Shown here: positions 35,562-48,536 of the stretch, piece after piece
How the letters are laid out: every line of letters starts with the position of its first letter
Position numbering within the stretch: the first letter of the stretch is position 1
Assembly (NCBI RefSeq): GCF_014851395.1
Contig: NW_024041150.1
Coordinates: forward strand, 37,273,585 to 37,337,584
Source of the DNA: Micropterus salmoides
Taxonomy: Eukaryota; Chordata; Actinopteri; Centrarchiformes; Centrarchidae
DNA: 64,000 nt
Direction of reading: 5' to 3'
Translations under genes and position numbers: made by a program
Notes under the pieces: generated by a model
Told to the model about the DNA's origin: nothing
The model's input: only the letters and a program-made list of their open reading frames with translations
The model's database searches: none

Positions 35562-35699
35562 AGAGTGACTACTGGGTCTGCACCCATCTACCTAAACCCC
35601 ATAATACAAACTTACATTCCTTCTCGGCCACTACGCTCCTCCAACAAACCTTTAGGACTTAACTAAACCATCGCACTAGTAACAGCCCAGCTACCTGTC

Positions 35700-36310
35700 T
35701 GCAGGCATAACGCTCATTATATGCTGGTGAAAAAGGTGGATGTAAATTTCTGCAGGAAGCCTACACATCTGTTCTGCAGAATAATGCATCTACCTCTTAA
35801 GCTCCTTATCAGAAACATCACTGATCAAACGCAGTTATCACCTCAGAGTGTTTGCTGAATAACTTATTGATGACTATAAACATCCTTCAATATGTACTTC
35901 AATCATCCCCACTGATGAACCTCACAAAGAATAGTATATCGTTTTTAAACAGTAATGTTACACTCGGAGGTATACGGCTCTCCTTGGCGAGCAGGTGTGA
36001 CAGTTTCAGGCAGAACTCCCCCCTCGGCTCTCTGCCTTTAAGCCCTTCATGTCCATCGGGATCAGGTGGGCATGGAAGATAACCAAATCCAAACTATCCG
36101 AACAACTATTGGAAGTTTCCCTTGTTCAACTGCATCATGGACTGAAGACATTTTGAGGGCTTCGGAAAAAGCCTCGAGTTTCTACAAGATTCTACAGATC
36201 TGCAGAAGAGGGAGAGATCTGCTAGCTGGACATCTTATTCCCCTCCCTTTCGCTCCAAAATGAAGACATCTAAATTATTTGTATGCTTGCCCTTGCTTAA
36301 TTTTTCAATA
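35700..36310. repeat. Dispersed sequence, inverted relative to 44100-44200 and 52590-52690
   Basis: The core caagattctacagatctgca, agagatctgctagctggaca and tcttattcccctccctttcg is the reverse complement of sequence in both block II units. It is probably a mobile repeat. No gene. Confidence 0.5.
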
Positions 36311-36412
36311 AAAATATAATCACTACATTTTAAGTCCTACAAATAGACACTGAAATTATTTTTGGTATTAATTCATTAGTAATAGTGTGTTTTAACATCT
36401 TTTAACGTTGTT

Positions 36413-37300
36413 ATAGGTTGCTCTAGCCAAAGAAATCGTGAAGCTGTAGAGGACCTCCAGGTGTGTTTGGACTGCACTGACTGGGATGTTTTCAGGACTG
36501 CTACCAACAGTCTGGATGAGTTTACAGAGGCTGTGGCGTCCTACATCAGCTTCTATGAAGACAGCTGCATTCCAACACGGACCAGGGTGAGTCATAACAA
36601 TGACAAACCCTGGTTCCCAGCTAAGCTCAGACAGCTTAAGTTGGAAAAGGAAGAGGCATTTAGGAGTGGCAACTGGGCCAGGTTTAAGGAGTCAAAGTAC
36701 AGGTTTAGCAAGGCGGTGCGAGATGCTAAACAGCTGTATGCAGAGAGACTACAACACCAGTTCTCAAGGAATGACTCTGCTTCTGTCTGGAGAGGCTTCA
36801 GACAGATCACCAGCTACAAACATAAATCCCCCCAATCCATGAACAACTCACGCCTTGCCAATGTGTTGAACCAGTTTTACTGTCGCTTTGAAAGACAATG
36901 GGACAGACCTGAGACCATCTCCCGTCACACAACTGATCGGCCACAGTCCACCATCTCATCCCCCACCTCCTCCCCCTCTCTTACCATCCTGGAGAGGGAA
37001 GTCAACAGACTGTTCAGGAGGTAGAAACCTCGCAAAGCAACTGGTCCAGATTCTGTCTCCACATCCATCCTGAAGAACCAATCAGCTGTCTCTGGTGTTC
37101 ACAGACATTTTTAACACCTGCCATGACATGCCACATGCCACATGCCACATGCCATGTGCCAGCCTGCTTCAAAGCCTCCTCCATCATCCCTGTCCCTAAG
37201 AAACCAAGGACCACTGGACTAAAAGACTACAGACCCATTGCCCTGACATCTGTGGTTATGAAGTCCTTTGAACGCCTTGTGTTGTCCCACCTGAAATTCA
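36413..37300 (+). pseudogene. Second LINE fragment (jockey/Rex1-like), linker and start of reverse transcriptase
   Basis: The frame 36461-37024 reads VCLDCTDWDVFRTATNSLDE, NDKPWFPAKLRQLKLEKEEA and RNDSASVWRGFRQITSYKHK, then stops at 37022. After the stop it continues as KPRKATGPDSVS. Further on are PACFKASSIIPVPKKPRTTG and LKDYRPIALTSVVMKSFERL, the first conserved block of a LINE polymerase. It is disrupted by stops, by a catgccacatgc expansion at 37128-37160, and by a repeat inserted at 37300. Confidence 0.75.
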
Positions 37301-37470
37301 ATTTCAATTCAATTCAATTCAATTTTATTTATATATCGCCAAATCACAACAACAGTTATCTCACAGCGCTTTTCATAAAAGAGCAGGTCTAGACCGTACT
37401 CTATGATGCTATTTACAGAAGCCCAACAGTTCCCACCAAGAGGAAGGCATCCTAGGCATTTGGTAACAGG
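37300..37470. repeat. Common teleost dispersed repeat
   Basis: Starts with an (aattc)n run followed by ttttatttatatatcgccaa, atcacaacaacagttatctc and gagcaggtctagaccgtact, which I recognise as a frequent fish repeat. It interrupts the LINE fragment. Confidence 0.6.
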
Positions 37471-37479
37471 AAACAATTG

Positions 37480-38715
37480 TCACATTATTGGTCAGGATAT
37501 TTATACATTTAACGGCATTTCCAACGAGGGCATGTAATACGTATTTCGTCCACTTGGGGGAGCTCAGGTTACATGAGGAAAGCTTAGATTAAATCAAAGA
37601 TCATCTCTCCTTAGGAACTGGGAATATTGTTGATTCATCCTTAAATTCAAGCTGGCAATTAAGAGTATAGTAAAACATTTCTTTGCCATCATTTCTAAAG
37701 GAATTTTGTAGGAAAGTATTATGAACAAGCATTGATTACATTAGATGAAGGAGTGTCTTGCTAAAAATAAAAACACTGCACAAGTAACTTCCTTTCAGCA
37801 CTAATATCAACAACAGATAGCAACAACAGTTAACATAACTACTCAAATAGAGGCAAACGTAATCAGGTAACTAAAGATTTAATTAAACTTGATTAAATGC
37901 TTTGTGTCTTTGGAGACTGCAGTCTTTTTACATTGAAAGTTCAGTGTCTGGAACATGTCACACTTGGGTGAGACGGGTTTTCCTTTTGATGTGGTAATAA
38001 ACAAAGAATAAGGTCAGTTGCCACGGAAACGTGTGTGGGGGGCCAGTTTTGATAGGCTGTTCAGGGAAATGCCAATGGCTGGTTCGTGTCCCTTTGTCAG
38101 TTTAACAGTCAGGCCCCGCGTTATCAGCTTCGGAATCAAAAAGGTGCCAGTTTTATGGTCGGGATAGCACTTAGAGAAAGCAACTTTGACCCCTCCCCTT
38201 CTTCTCTGGGGAGGAGAAAGGAATTTAGAGTAGCTCCAAATTTATTCAATGTAAAATGCACAAATCCACACCGTTGTTCACTACACTGTATAACGAAACT
38301 ACGGTAATTATGATCATGCAAACACTGAGCCATTTGACCAAGGCCGCAGCAGCAAAGGACAGCCTTAAAAATGAATGTCTTTTAGTACCTTTTTTTCCCC
38401 AGAAACACAAAGAAAAATATGAAACTCTTCCGTAAAAAAAATTATAGACCAACAAAGGAAATTACGTACTATAAGCACCACCCAAGGAATTACGTCTTCA
38501 GGCCTTTCTTTGTTTAAACTACCAAAGGAAATTACCTACTACCTCTAAATACCACCAAAGGAATAAAGTTTTTTTTTTAATTAGAAGTATCACCATATAG
38601 ACTATGGAATTACATACTAGGCCTATCTGTGTATCACCATATGAAGTTACATACTATCTGATAGCCATCACCCACTGGAATTACATGTCTATCAACCTAT
38701 CATCCTTTTTTTTCT
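37480..38715. other. Intergenic, no gene
   Basis: Low-complexity repeats of the type ccaaaggaaattac and ccaaggaattacg occur at 38450-38640. No reading frame is supported. Confidence 0.4.
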
Positions 38716-38719
38716 TCCA

Positions 38720-39332
38720 AGGAATGATTCAAAATATCGTACCCACTTTTTAAGTCGATTGGAGCGTCCAGCCGGTCACCACCCGGTCCAAAGTCAGGCG
38801 TGTTCCTCTCTCATTTTGCGCGGCGGACTTCCCTACCAGCAAATGTTACCTGTGTTTTGACTCGGGCGTTGATCAGCTGGAATGTCCAGTCCCATCCTCG
38901 TCGCCAAAATGTCAGCGGAAAATAATTCCTTCCCAAAGAATATGGAGTCAAACAGATGTGATGAATCATTCTTTAATGTAACATGGCCACGGAGAGAACG
39001 CAGGGTTACTCTCCCGAACTCAGCATTTCCTCTCCTTAAATACAGAACAAGTACAAAAAACAACAGCCAACAAATGGTAGAAGAAGGAAATCGAGTGTAT
39101 GCTAATACACTCAAAATACTCTTCCTGAGCTGATAAAGGAAATGCAAATGTATAAGGCATCAGAGATGTTTCTTTGTCTCCCAATTGATCTATGTTAAAA
39201 CTCTCACCTACATGCCAGCAGATGTTTATCGTAAATCAGCCATTGATTAGAAACCAATGCTAATTTCTCACAAGTTAGTTACAGAGAAATTCTAAAAATC
39301 AGCAACGTATAATGTATTTCTCACATTCTACA
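38720..39332 (-). mobile_element. LTR with adjoining leader of a Gypsy-like retroelement
   Basis: On the minus strand a segment with ends TGTAGAATGTGAG and CCGCTGACA (39332 to 38910, 423 bases) is followed by TTTTGGCGACGAGGATGGGA. The latter has the look of a tRNA primer-binding site in LTR elements. About 190 bases of leader follow, then the similarity fades; no gag or pol and no second LTR are seen. A truncated element or a recombined solo LTR is likely. Confidence 0.5.
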
Positions 39333-39655
39333 CCCCTCTAAATTGGAGCCACGCCCCCTATGCAAAATCTGAAACTGGAAAAAAAAGATGTGAAACTGAA
39401 AAACTAAGATTTGAAGCTGGAAAAAAAACTTTGATTCTGAAAACATGAAACTGAAAATAATAAGCAAAAATGAAAATTAAAAAATTCAAAATAACTACAG
39501 AATTTAATCAACATTTCATTTAACCAAGAAAATAACCTGGTACAATTATTTTTGTTTGAATACATGGCTGTGTTTTTAAAGTTTAAGACCAAAACTCAAT
39601 TTCAACTTTTAGTTTTTCAATTACAATTTTTTTTTTGGCTCCATACACATCCTCC
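39333..39655. other. AT-rich intergenic sequence
   Basis: Imperfect gaaactgaaaa repeats at 39370-39480; nothing else seen. Confidence 0.5.
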
Positions 39656-40429
39656 TTTCATTTGTGCCTGTGCAAAAATTATCTATAACTGCAGACCATA
39701 GCAACTCAGAAGTGTCTCTTTTGATCTTGATTTGTTTTCCTTCATGGATTATCCATGTTCACCTGTCTCTTTGTCATAAAACCCGTAATAGCTCGGCCTG
39801 AAAGTTAAAGTGAAACTTAAGTTCTGCCTGCTTTCGTTTCCTTGCTAGCTTTCTTTGAGTACTCCTTTCTATTGTTTGAGAAGTTTATATTGAGCTTAAC
39901 CCAGCAGTGCATGAGTTCACAAACGGACACGATCAGTTCACTACAAAACATGAGCAGTAACAACAATAAGTTAAGGAGCATCTTTAGCAAGAAGGGCCAG
40001 TATAGGATAGAAAATTATTTTTATGAACGTTGATTCATGCCAAGTTAACATACAGCATGTGTATATAAGACAAGACACTTAACATAAGGTCTGGCACGCC
40101 TGTCACTGGAACTTTTTAACTGCCAGTTTTGTTTTAGGATTAACTGGCAATCAACCTATCTGTCTTTATGGTATGAGGACAGGTTGGGTTTAATGCACTG
40201 GAATGCAGACACTGGTGTGAATGAATTAAATGTAAGATGACAAATTCCGAGAAATCCACACCGGTTGGGTTTGTTGTATAAACAAAATACAAAAGCAAAG
40301 AAAGAGAGAGTCATTAAAATATTTTTGCTCTCACATGTAACAATGAATCATTACTCGTACTGCAGCATTCCAGAAAAAGAAATTGCCTTTGTTTTCAGTC
40401 TGATGTCATCTCAAACATGTTTATAAAGA

Positions 40430-40500
40430 GGAGCTGAAATCAGAGAGATCACAGCTTCATTCACAGCAGTGAACAACATTTACGCAGAAAATATTAACAT
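40430..40500 (+). promoter_or_regulatory. TATA box and non-coding exon 1 of copy 5
   Basis: tttataaag at 40430-40438; the exon includes cagcttcattcacagcagtg and ends at the donor aacat|gtaagt (40500/40501). Confidence 0.7.
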
Positions 40501-41388
40501 GTAAGTACTTCTGTCTTGTTATGCTGCTTCATTAAAGCAATGTAATTTGTTTGTTTTTGCAAGAATATTTAATATTGTCATCTAGAGTACAGAACAGAAA
40601 TGTTTGCGGCCAGGTATAATAACTTCACTTTTGTCTGAGTTTAACGTCAGAAAATTGCAGGTCATCCAGGTTTTTATGTCCTCAAGGCAAGTTTGATATT
40701 CAGCTAGTTTAGAAGTTTTCACACAATTTTATATGAAACACTGAGCCACATCGAATGTATGAAAAGTGCTATACAAATACAGTTACGTACAAAATACATA
40801 ATAGTATAGTATTATTATTTTAACATTACTTTTTATTTATCAAGAAATTTAAATACTTCTGAAAAATTTGTCGGAATAGTAACTGAACCTTGAAGGGTGT
40901 ATACTGTTTTAAAATTAAAAATACATTTATAATATTGTAAGAGGTAAGTTAAATATTTCAACACACATTGAAATACAAGTACAGGTGTAAACAATTTTAG
41001 TTTGTGTTCAGAGCATAGACAATATTTGTAAAGTTATCAGCTGCTGTAGATACCTTTTAGTAATGATATTTGGCAATAAATTAAATTAATAGTCAGCCAA
41101 AGAAGAAACGATAATAGTCATTCCTTAACTGTTATCTAGCAGGGCAGAACCAGGAGAGGTTGAAGATGTTTTATTTGTCGTGTTTGTTTTAATTACTGAT
41201 TCAGAAGCTTTAAGGTTTTATTTTATTTGGCAGTTCAATGAAAACAGGTGTGCTGAAAATGAGAAACAATTTCAGTCAGCTTTTACTCTTCTGTTTAAAT
41301 GAAAAGAACCATTTTCAGCTTTTCATTTACTTGTTGAAAATCACCAATTTTATCTTGACCACACAGAAGAAACTATCACTGCATCACC

Positions 41389-42705
41389 ATGATTGCAAAG
41401 ATTTGTGTCGTCCTTCTTCTGTTTGTTGGTAAGAGAAACTTTCATTCAAAATAAAGATCTAAACTTGCCTCGTCTTGCCTAAAAACAGTTTGAAATGTTG
41501 GACTAAAGGCGAAACTGATTTGATATTTTCCGCTCAAAACAGCCTCTGGCAACGCACAGACCACAACCAGAACCACCAGGGCTGCACCAACAACCAGAAC
41601 CACCACGGCTGCACCAACAACCAGAACCACCACAGCTGCACCAACAACCAGAGCCACCACGGCTGCACCAACAACCAGAACCACCACAGCTGCACCAACA
41701 ACCAGAGCCACCACGGCTGCACCAACAACCAGAACCACCACGGCTGCACCAACAACCAGAACCACCACGGCTGCACCAACAACCACAGCCACCACAACTG
41801 CACCAACAGCCACCACGACTGCACCAACAACCACAGCCACCACAACTGCACCATCAGCCACCACGACTGCACCAACAACCAGAACCACCACGACTGCACC
41901 AACAGCCAGAACCACCACGACTGCACCAACAGCCACCACGACTGCACCAACAACCACAGCCACCACGGCTGCACCAACAACCAGAACCACCACGACTGCA
42001 CCAACAGCCACCACGACTGCACCAACAACCACAGCCACCACAACTGCACCAACAACCACAGCCACCACAACTGCACCAACAGCCACCACGACTGCACCAA
42101 CAACCACAGCCGCCACGGTTGCTCCAACAACCAGAACCACCACGGCTGCACCAACAACCACAGCCACCACAACTGCACCAACAGCCACCACGACTGCACC
42201 AACAACCACAGCCGCCACGGTTGCTCCAACAACCAGAACCACCACGGCTGCACCAACAACCACAGCCACCACAACTGCACCAACAGCCACCACGACTGCA
42301 CCAACAACCACAGCCGCCACGGCTGCACCAACAACCACAGCCACCACAACTGCACCAACAGCCACCACGACTGCACCAACAACCACAGCCGCCACGGTTG
42401 CTCCAACAACCAGAACCACCACGGCTGCACCAACAACCACAGCCACCACAACTGCACCAACAGCCACCACGACTGCACCAACAACCACAGCCGCCACGGT
42501 TGCTCCAACAACATCACCACCCACAACCATAATTTGTGATACCAGCACGGCTGGACCAACAACCACACCCTTAATCACAACCACAACCCCACTCATATAT
42601 GATGATATCTTCACGGATGGACCAACAACCCCAACCAGCACGGCTGGTTGTGAGACCAACAAGGCCAGACCAACATGTAGTGTGGAGTGTGTTTGTAAAT
42701 GTTAA
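41389..42705 (+). CDS. Secreted Thr-rich mucin-like protein, copy 5 (longest)
   Basis: Coding exons 41389-41428 and 41543-42705 give 400 residues. Exon 2 uses a different acceptor from copies 1-4, gaccacacag ending at 41366, because the older ttcagtgagcac segment is gone. The leader is MIAKICVVLLLFV. The array is built on TTRTTTAAP, TTTATTTAP and TATTTAP units, richer in Thr-Pro than copies 1 and 3. Before the tail there is a non-repetitive acidic segment, TPLIYDDIFTDGPTTP, then STAGCETNKARPTCSVECVCKC. All splice signals and two aataaa signals (42854-42859, 42867-42872) are present. Family and function are unknown; dense O-glycosylation and secretion are inferred from composition and leader. 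Confidence 0.8.
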
Positions 42706-42900
42706 TCTCTGACATGTCATCACCCGTGTCTCTGATGGAGGTGTCTATAATTAATCAAACTGTCTGTGATTGGAGGACTCTGTAATGTTCTGGTTCAGAG
42801 GATTGTGAGTGAATCTGCTTTTTATCTGTAATTGCATAAAAAAGATGATCTACAATAAAGGTTTACAATAAAGGTTATTCTTTAAAGTTTTTCCAAATTA
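42706..42900 (+). promoter_or_regulatory. 3' UTR and poly(A) signals of copy 5
   Basis: The conserved family 3' UTR, with two closely spaced aataaa signals. Confidence 0.7.
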
Positions 42901-43295
42901 CTTTAATATTTGTTTAAGACTTTATTTGGAAATTGTAAGTGTCAATTACAATCAAAATATCTGTAATTTCCATCATCATTATTATGTATACAGTGTATAT
43001 TTATAGGGTAAGCCCTAACCCCACACGGTTGCCCCTGTCCAGGAGGTAGAGGTCCAGATCTCCATCTTAAAGGGTCCGATTAGCCGGACCTACGGGTATT
43101 ACCCTATTAGGTGAAACTGAGGACTATATAAGCTGGTGTTGAAGAGATTCGTCTAGATTCTGACTGTCTTCATCTGGACTACCCTGCTTACTCTGAAATA
43201 GGAACCTCACTTTATAGCCCAAGAGCCAAATACCACCTCAGCCACCTCCGTAATGACAGCTCTCTCCTCTGATCAGTTCACTTGGTATGGTTGCT

Positions 43296-43918
43296 CAACA
43301 CGGTCTCACTCCCTACTCGTCAAATGTCTGACGCATGGTCAAGGCCCTTTGTCGTCGCTTTTTAAAGACTTGGGTAGCCCTTTTGCATCAATTATTGACG
43401 TTTAGGGACCCACAGTCAAGTTAGCAACGCTTAGCAACAATAAATATGCAATATCCGGTTACACTTTCAAGATAAAACCTAACGTTTCGATACATTGCCA
43501 TGTTGAAACGCGCATTATTAAAGTTGTGAAACGTTGCGTACTTGGTTGGGTTTAGGCAACAAAACTGCTTGGTTAAGGTTAGGAAAAGATCATGGTTTGG
43601 GTTAAAATAGCTATGTATGTCAATTAAGACTTAAGTTAACTAACGTTAATGTCAATTTACCTCACTCGCCTAAATAAAAACATTTAATGTTTTGTTTCGC
43701 ACGGGACACAAACCCTGTTCTCCTGCTTCAAGGTCCGGGTTCTGGCCCTCTATCCACCCCAATCACCTCCTTACTTCATCTTTTCTCTTAAATATCATAC
43801 TTGCCTTTACCATCAAAAACTGACACAACAGGGCTTCCCTCAATACGTCGAACTATGACGTCAAAGGGATCCCTAGTGCGTCACAAACTGACGATTATGG
43901 CTCTTGACGTAGCGTTTG
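43296..43918. mobile_element. MITE-like insertion present only in the left unit
   Basis: A 623-base insertion flanked by ggttgct (43289-43295 and 43919-43925). The right unit has a single ggttgct at the matching place (about 52401). The ends are imperfect inverted repeats of about 50 bases: tactcgtcaaatgtctgacg at the left resembles the reverse complement of cgtcacaaactgacgattat at the right. It contains a typical fish repeat segment, ttgggtttaggcaacaaaac. No transposase. Confidence 0.8.
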
Positions 43919-44885
43919 GGTTGCTAGGATATTATTAAGTGTCCAGGAAAATAGGCCCCAAGAATAAGTTCATTTCTTTAGCTATAACAACCTTAAAATA
44001 TGTTAAACACACTATTACTAATGAATTACTGCCTTGGTGAAGAAATAAGTTAAATTACTGATCAAAACTGATAAAAATGTTTGAAATGCAAAACCTGATT
44101 AAAAAGTATTTTAGATGTCTCCATTTTGGGGAGAAAGGGACGGGAATAAGATGTCCAGCCAGCAGATCTCTTTCTCTTCTGCGGATCTGTAGAATCTTGA
44201 TGATGATGATGATGAATCTTGAATGATGCAGATGAACAAGGGAAACTTCCAATATTTCTTTGTATGATTTGGATTTGGTTATCATCTGTCGCTCAATCTC
44301 TTGAATTCCACTGAAGAAAACTCTGAAGTGTTCTCTAGTTGTTTGCTGTTCAAATCCCTAAAACTCTTATTTTGGTCCGATGCGGTGATGATCTTGCTCC
44401 AAACCTGGTGCCTTGAGATCCACCGAGGAATAACGGCGATCTGTCTCCTACTCCTTTATACATTCTTTCTTCAGGTTGTCTTTGGGTGTAATTGTGTGTG
44501 TGTTGGAGTCAGGATTTGTCCATGTTTGGTCATTCTACTTCTGATTTTCTGTCCCTGTCTTTGCTACTGACTCATAGTCATGTCTTCACCCAAACTCAGC
44601 AACCTTTTGCACAGTTGTTTAACCTTTACCCTAATTCTCCTTACTTTGACCATATTAATTATTTTACCTTGAAATTATCATTTTAATGTTTTCATGTTCA
44701 TTATCAATCAGATATCCTCTTTTTCAATCATCATTAATTTAATTGCTCATAGCTCTGTGTTTTGCTGATGGAAGTATGTTGCACTTTCCTTTTCTCACTG
44801 ACTGTTGTTACTAAAGGGAGAAAGGCTCCAGTTTTCTCCTTTGTGAACTTATAGCAAAACCATTGTGATCTCTACTTATTTGAAA

Positions 44886-44924
<39 letters not shown>

Positions 44925-46250
44925 TATATACACATATGTTTATACTTTTATATGGCATGTCTTACTGACATGGAGTTTATGTGGAGTTGCTGTGTTGTGG
45001 TAAAACTGAGGCTTCAGAAAAGGAGTTTTAAGTTTTAAGGTAAACAGTTACCAGGTTAGGTTATATCTGCTAATTTAGTGTATGATGTCAGTGATCTGAC
45101 CATGATTATTGACTTGGCCTTTTATCTATTGTAATGGAGACCAGCAGTTCCATTACCTTAAATCATTGAGTATCTATGTTTGGATAATTGATTAAGCAGG
45201 AGGTCATACACATACTGATTTTGATTATTTATTTAGTTAGTGAAATATTTGATAACTGACACATGACCTGAAAGAATCACTTGACTGGTTCACCGTCCAA
45301 ATAGGTGATTCACTGGCACTGCCTCATCTTGATTTCTAGAAATCTTTGATAGATATTGATTGTAAAATAATATATATTTTGAACCTCTTTATTTCTATAG
45401 TAAATATTACATTCATAAGTGCAAATGGCCCAAGAAGAAAACACAATTACCACATTTTAAGATTAATTAAACATATTGAAACTTTATATGGTATTAAAAA
45501 AAGTAAAGCAATGAAAACAAGTAATAAATGAAAAGATTTAAATATTTTTCCTTAATGCCTTTGTGTTTGTTTGTTACATGACATTGCCCCTTTGTTTATA
45601 GTTGTGTCCTGTTCTATTTTTCTGTTTTATGTAGTTTTGTTTTAGCATTTACAGGAGGAGAAGGCGTGGTACATGAGCCTGCGCTGATAGCCACAGGAAA
45701 CAGGTGTGCCAATTGTAGATTGCCCGCAGCTGGGATGATCGCCAAAGCACCAGAGGCACAGCCCACAACTCCGCCCTGAGAGAGAGGAAGGTACAGACGA
45801 GCGAGAGGGAGAGGGAGAGAAAGCCAGAGGAACACAAAGACAAACGCAAACCAAAACCCACCAAGCACCACACACTCGCTCAAAAGGAAAAATAAACTCA
45901 AAAACACACCCCCTGTCACCTCCCTGCCTGTGGCATCGTGACAGAATTCAAGATTCAAAAAGAATCTTCTTCACCATCCCATATTATCAACCTCTGCCAC
46001 AGTTACACAAGCGCAACCAACCTATGCCATATTTTCCCAGCACTCTCTCCTCAATAACACAATACACACATTCATTCATCTTTATTTGTAAATAGAACAT
46101 GATATCCAGTCTTCGTGTTTGTGTGTGTGCATCAAATCACTTTCAGAGCAAAGATTAAATCCATCAAAGCAAAGATGTTTCAGAACAAAAGGTCTTTTCT
46201 ACAAAAGTAAAGTACTTTCTCCAACACTGCTCATTGAAGTGTGTTAGATG

Positions 46251-46279
<29 letters not shown>

Positions 46280-46286
<7 letters not shown>

Positions 46287-46860
46287 TAAAAGCGTCCTGT
46301 CCACCAACAAGCCTGCCTAATTTGATGGCAGTCTTGCATTTAGCCAGGAGAGGTCACAGTAACTGAAGCTTTGAGTCATGAACGCATTTTTGAAACAGTT
46401 GGCTCAACTGGTTCAGTGTTTGACAAAAGCTTCATTTGCCCCTTAACTAGTGGTAGGCTCAGGGCCGGCCCTGACAGGGGTGGAGCCCCAGGCGAGATTT
46501 GCTCTATTTTTGTATGGTGTATTCTATATGATAGTGGTCCCACTTGAGTGGTTTTGTTCACTTAATTACCTGCAGAAAGGAGTGTAAATGTGGTAGAGAC
46601 CATCTTACCTCTCATTTCATTTCATTGCACATATTTCCTCACCATCCTCATCTCACTTTCCTTCCTTTACCTCTTCTTCCGTCTTGACCCTCTTTCATAA
46701 CTCCTCCTGCAGTGGAGTTGTGTTGTTGATGGAGAACCCGGGCTTGCTTCTCTGAATTATTCAGAAACATTAAAGTCACGCTTGTGTTAACAAGAGTCTC
46801 TCTGCCATGTTTTATTTAGTCCCAGATACACTGAGGAGAACACATGCTTCAGTGCTGTGC
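46280..46860. repeat. Dispersed element, + orientation copy
   Basis: Matches the inverted copy at 32330-32870 and the tandem-duplicate copy at 54838-55410. It follows directly on a GT microsatellite. Confidence 0.6.
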
Positions 46861-48410
46861 TTATTTTATATTGAAGTGTTACTGCAATTATTTTTAAGTT
46901 TGGAGTTTAGACAAAATCTTAAATATTACGTGTCTGTCCAACCTGCATTGGTGGATGAAGTATTCATATCATTTACTTAAGTAAAAGTAGCCTACTAATA
47001 CCTCACTGTAAAACTACTCAGTTAAAAGTAATAGTATTGTATTGGCTTTGTTACTTAAGTAAGAGTATGTAGGTATCAGGACAGTGTACACTTTTAAAAA
47101 ATAAAACTACTCAATGACATACCAAAAATGTCCTGTGACTTGTATATATTCTATCATCAGATTACTATTACATGCATAAATGTAAAAGCAGGATTTTCCT
47201 GTTTTAGTTGGAGGTGAAGTTTATAATGTAGACACAAAATCTTAAATATAATGTTCAGGTCATGATTGGTTTGCCATTTTCTAGCATTGTTTAGATTAAT
47301 CAGATTTGCAAACTGTATTGATACTCTGAAACAGATGTATTTCTATATGTTTACATATACTAAATAAAAGACAGCTATATTGGTAAAACATAAACACCTT
47401 TGCAAATAAGTTACACATTACTAAAGTCTTTACTGAGACGTTTGTTGAGTTTTAATGGACAACCTGATTTAGAACTTGTTTTTGAATACTAGAAAGAAAA
47501 GAACAAAATATGTTGAAAACAAAAAACGTTTTATTTGTGCTTGAGAAAATAGGATAGAATATCTTGCAGCCTTGCATGTCTACTGTTATGAGCAGTTTGG
47601 GATTAATTGACTAATCAGAAAGCAGGTGACTGTGCCTGGAGCTGGAGCGTTGCTGGGGTTGGTGTGAGTTCATATGTATATAGATACTGAGTCATCTTTA
47701 ATTATACTGGATGTGTGGATCGATGTGTTAGTGCCTTTAATAGTGCTCCAGCTGTCATCAGACAGTCCGTCCACCAGGTGGTGACATTTGAAGCCTCCAT
47801 CTTCAGTTTCGGTCACTGCTGTCAGACTCTGTTCTACACCTGAACACACAGAGGTACTAACACTCATTACTCATGTTTCACAATGCTGACCCGCTCCATG
47901 TGTCACAAATATTTTATCTGTTTAAGAAATTAGCTTCAAAGAAAATTCCTGAAGCTGTAATGAACAGTTACCAAGCTTCCCAGACCAGCCTCAAGCAGAA
48001 AATCCTCTGAAGTGGAAGGAACAAAAATGAAGGTCTGCCCAACCTCCAGTGATGAAGTATACTTTTTAAGTAAAAGTAGGCTATTAATACCTCATTGTAA
48101 AAATACTGTGTTAAGGTACTGCATTGAAAATGTTACTTTAGTAAAAGTATGTAAGTATAATCAGGACAATGTATGTATTTAATGTAAACGTCAATGCAGA
48201 ATGAAAAATGCACTTTTACAATTACCATAATAGTTGCCAATAAAATTTCTGTCAATCAACTAATCATGTCAGTTGTACTTGTATAAACTGTTGGATAGTT
48301 TAATTTATAACAAATCATATTTCCATTATTATTTACAAACGTTTAAATGTAAAAATCAAATATTTTGAAGTAGTAGGCCGAACTGAAGCTGTCAGATATG
48401 ACCTAAATGT

Positions 48411-48536
48411 CCATCCATTCATCCATCGTCAACCGCTTATCCTGCGTACAGGGTCGCGGGGGGACTGGAGCCAATCCCAGCTGACATCGGGCGCAAAGCG
48501 GGGTACACCCTGGACAGGTTGCCAGTCCATCGCAGG
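48411..48536. repeat. Short dispersed fish repeat with 13-base target duplication
   Basis: The insertion (ccatccattcatccatcgtc ... gttgccagtccatcgcagg) is flanked by atgacctaaatgt at 48398-48410 and 48537-48549. The long duplication suggests LINE-mediated retroposition. The same insertion is in the right unit (about 56884-57013), so it predates duplication II. Confidence 0.7.

Noticed and set aside
41475..42539. Plus-strand 354-codon frame rich in His, Asn and Cys over copy 5
   Set aside because: It starts inside intron 2 and reads the same repeat in another phase. The frame joined to the leader exon through consensus splice sites is the one that reaches the conserved cysteine tail and stop in the other copies.
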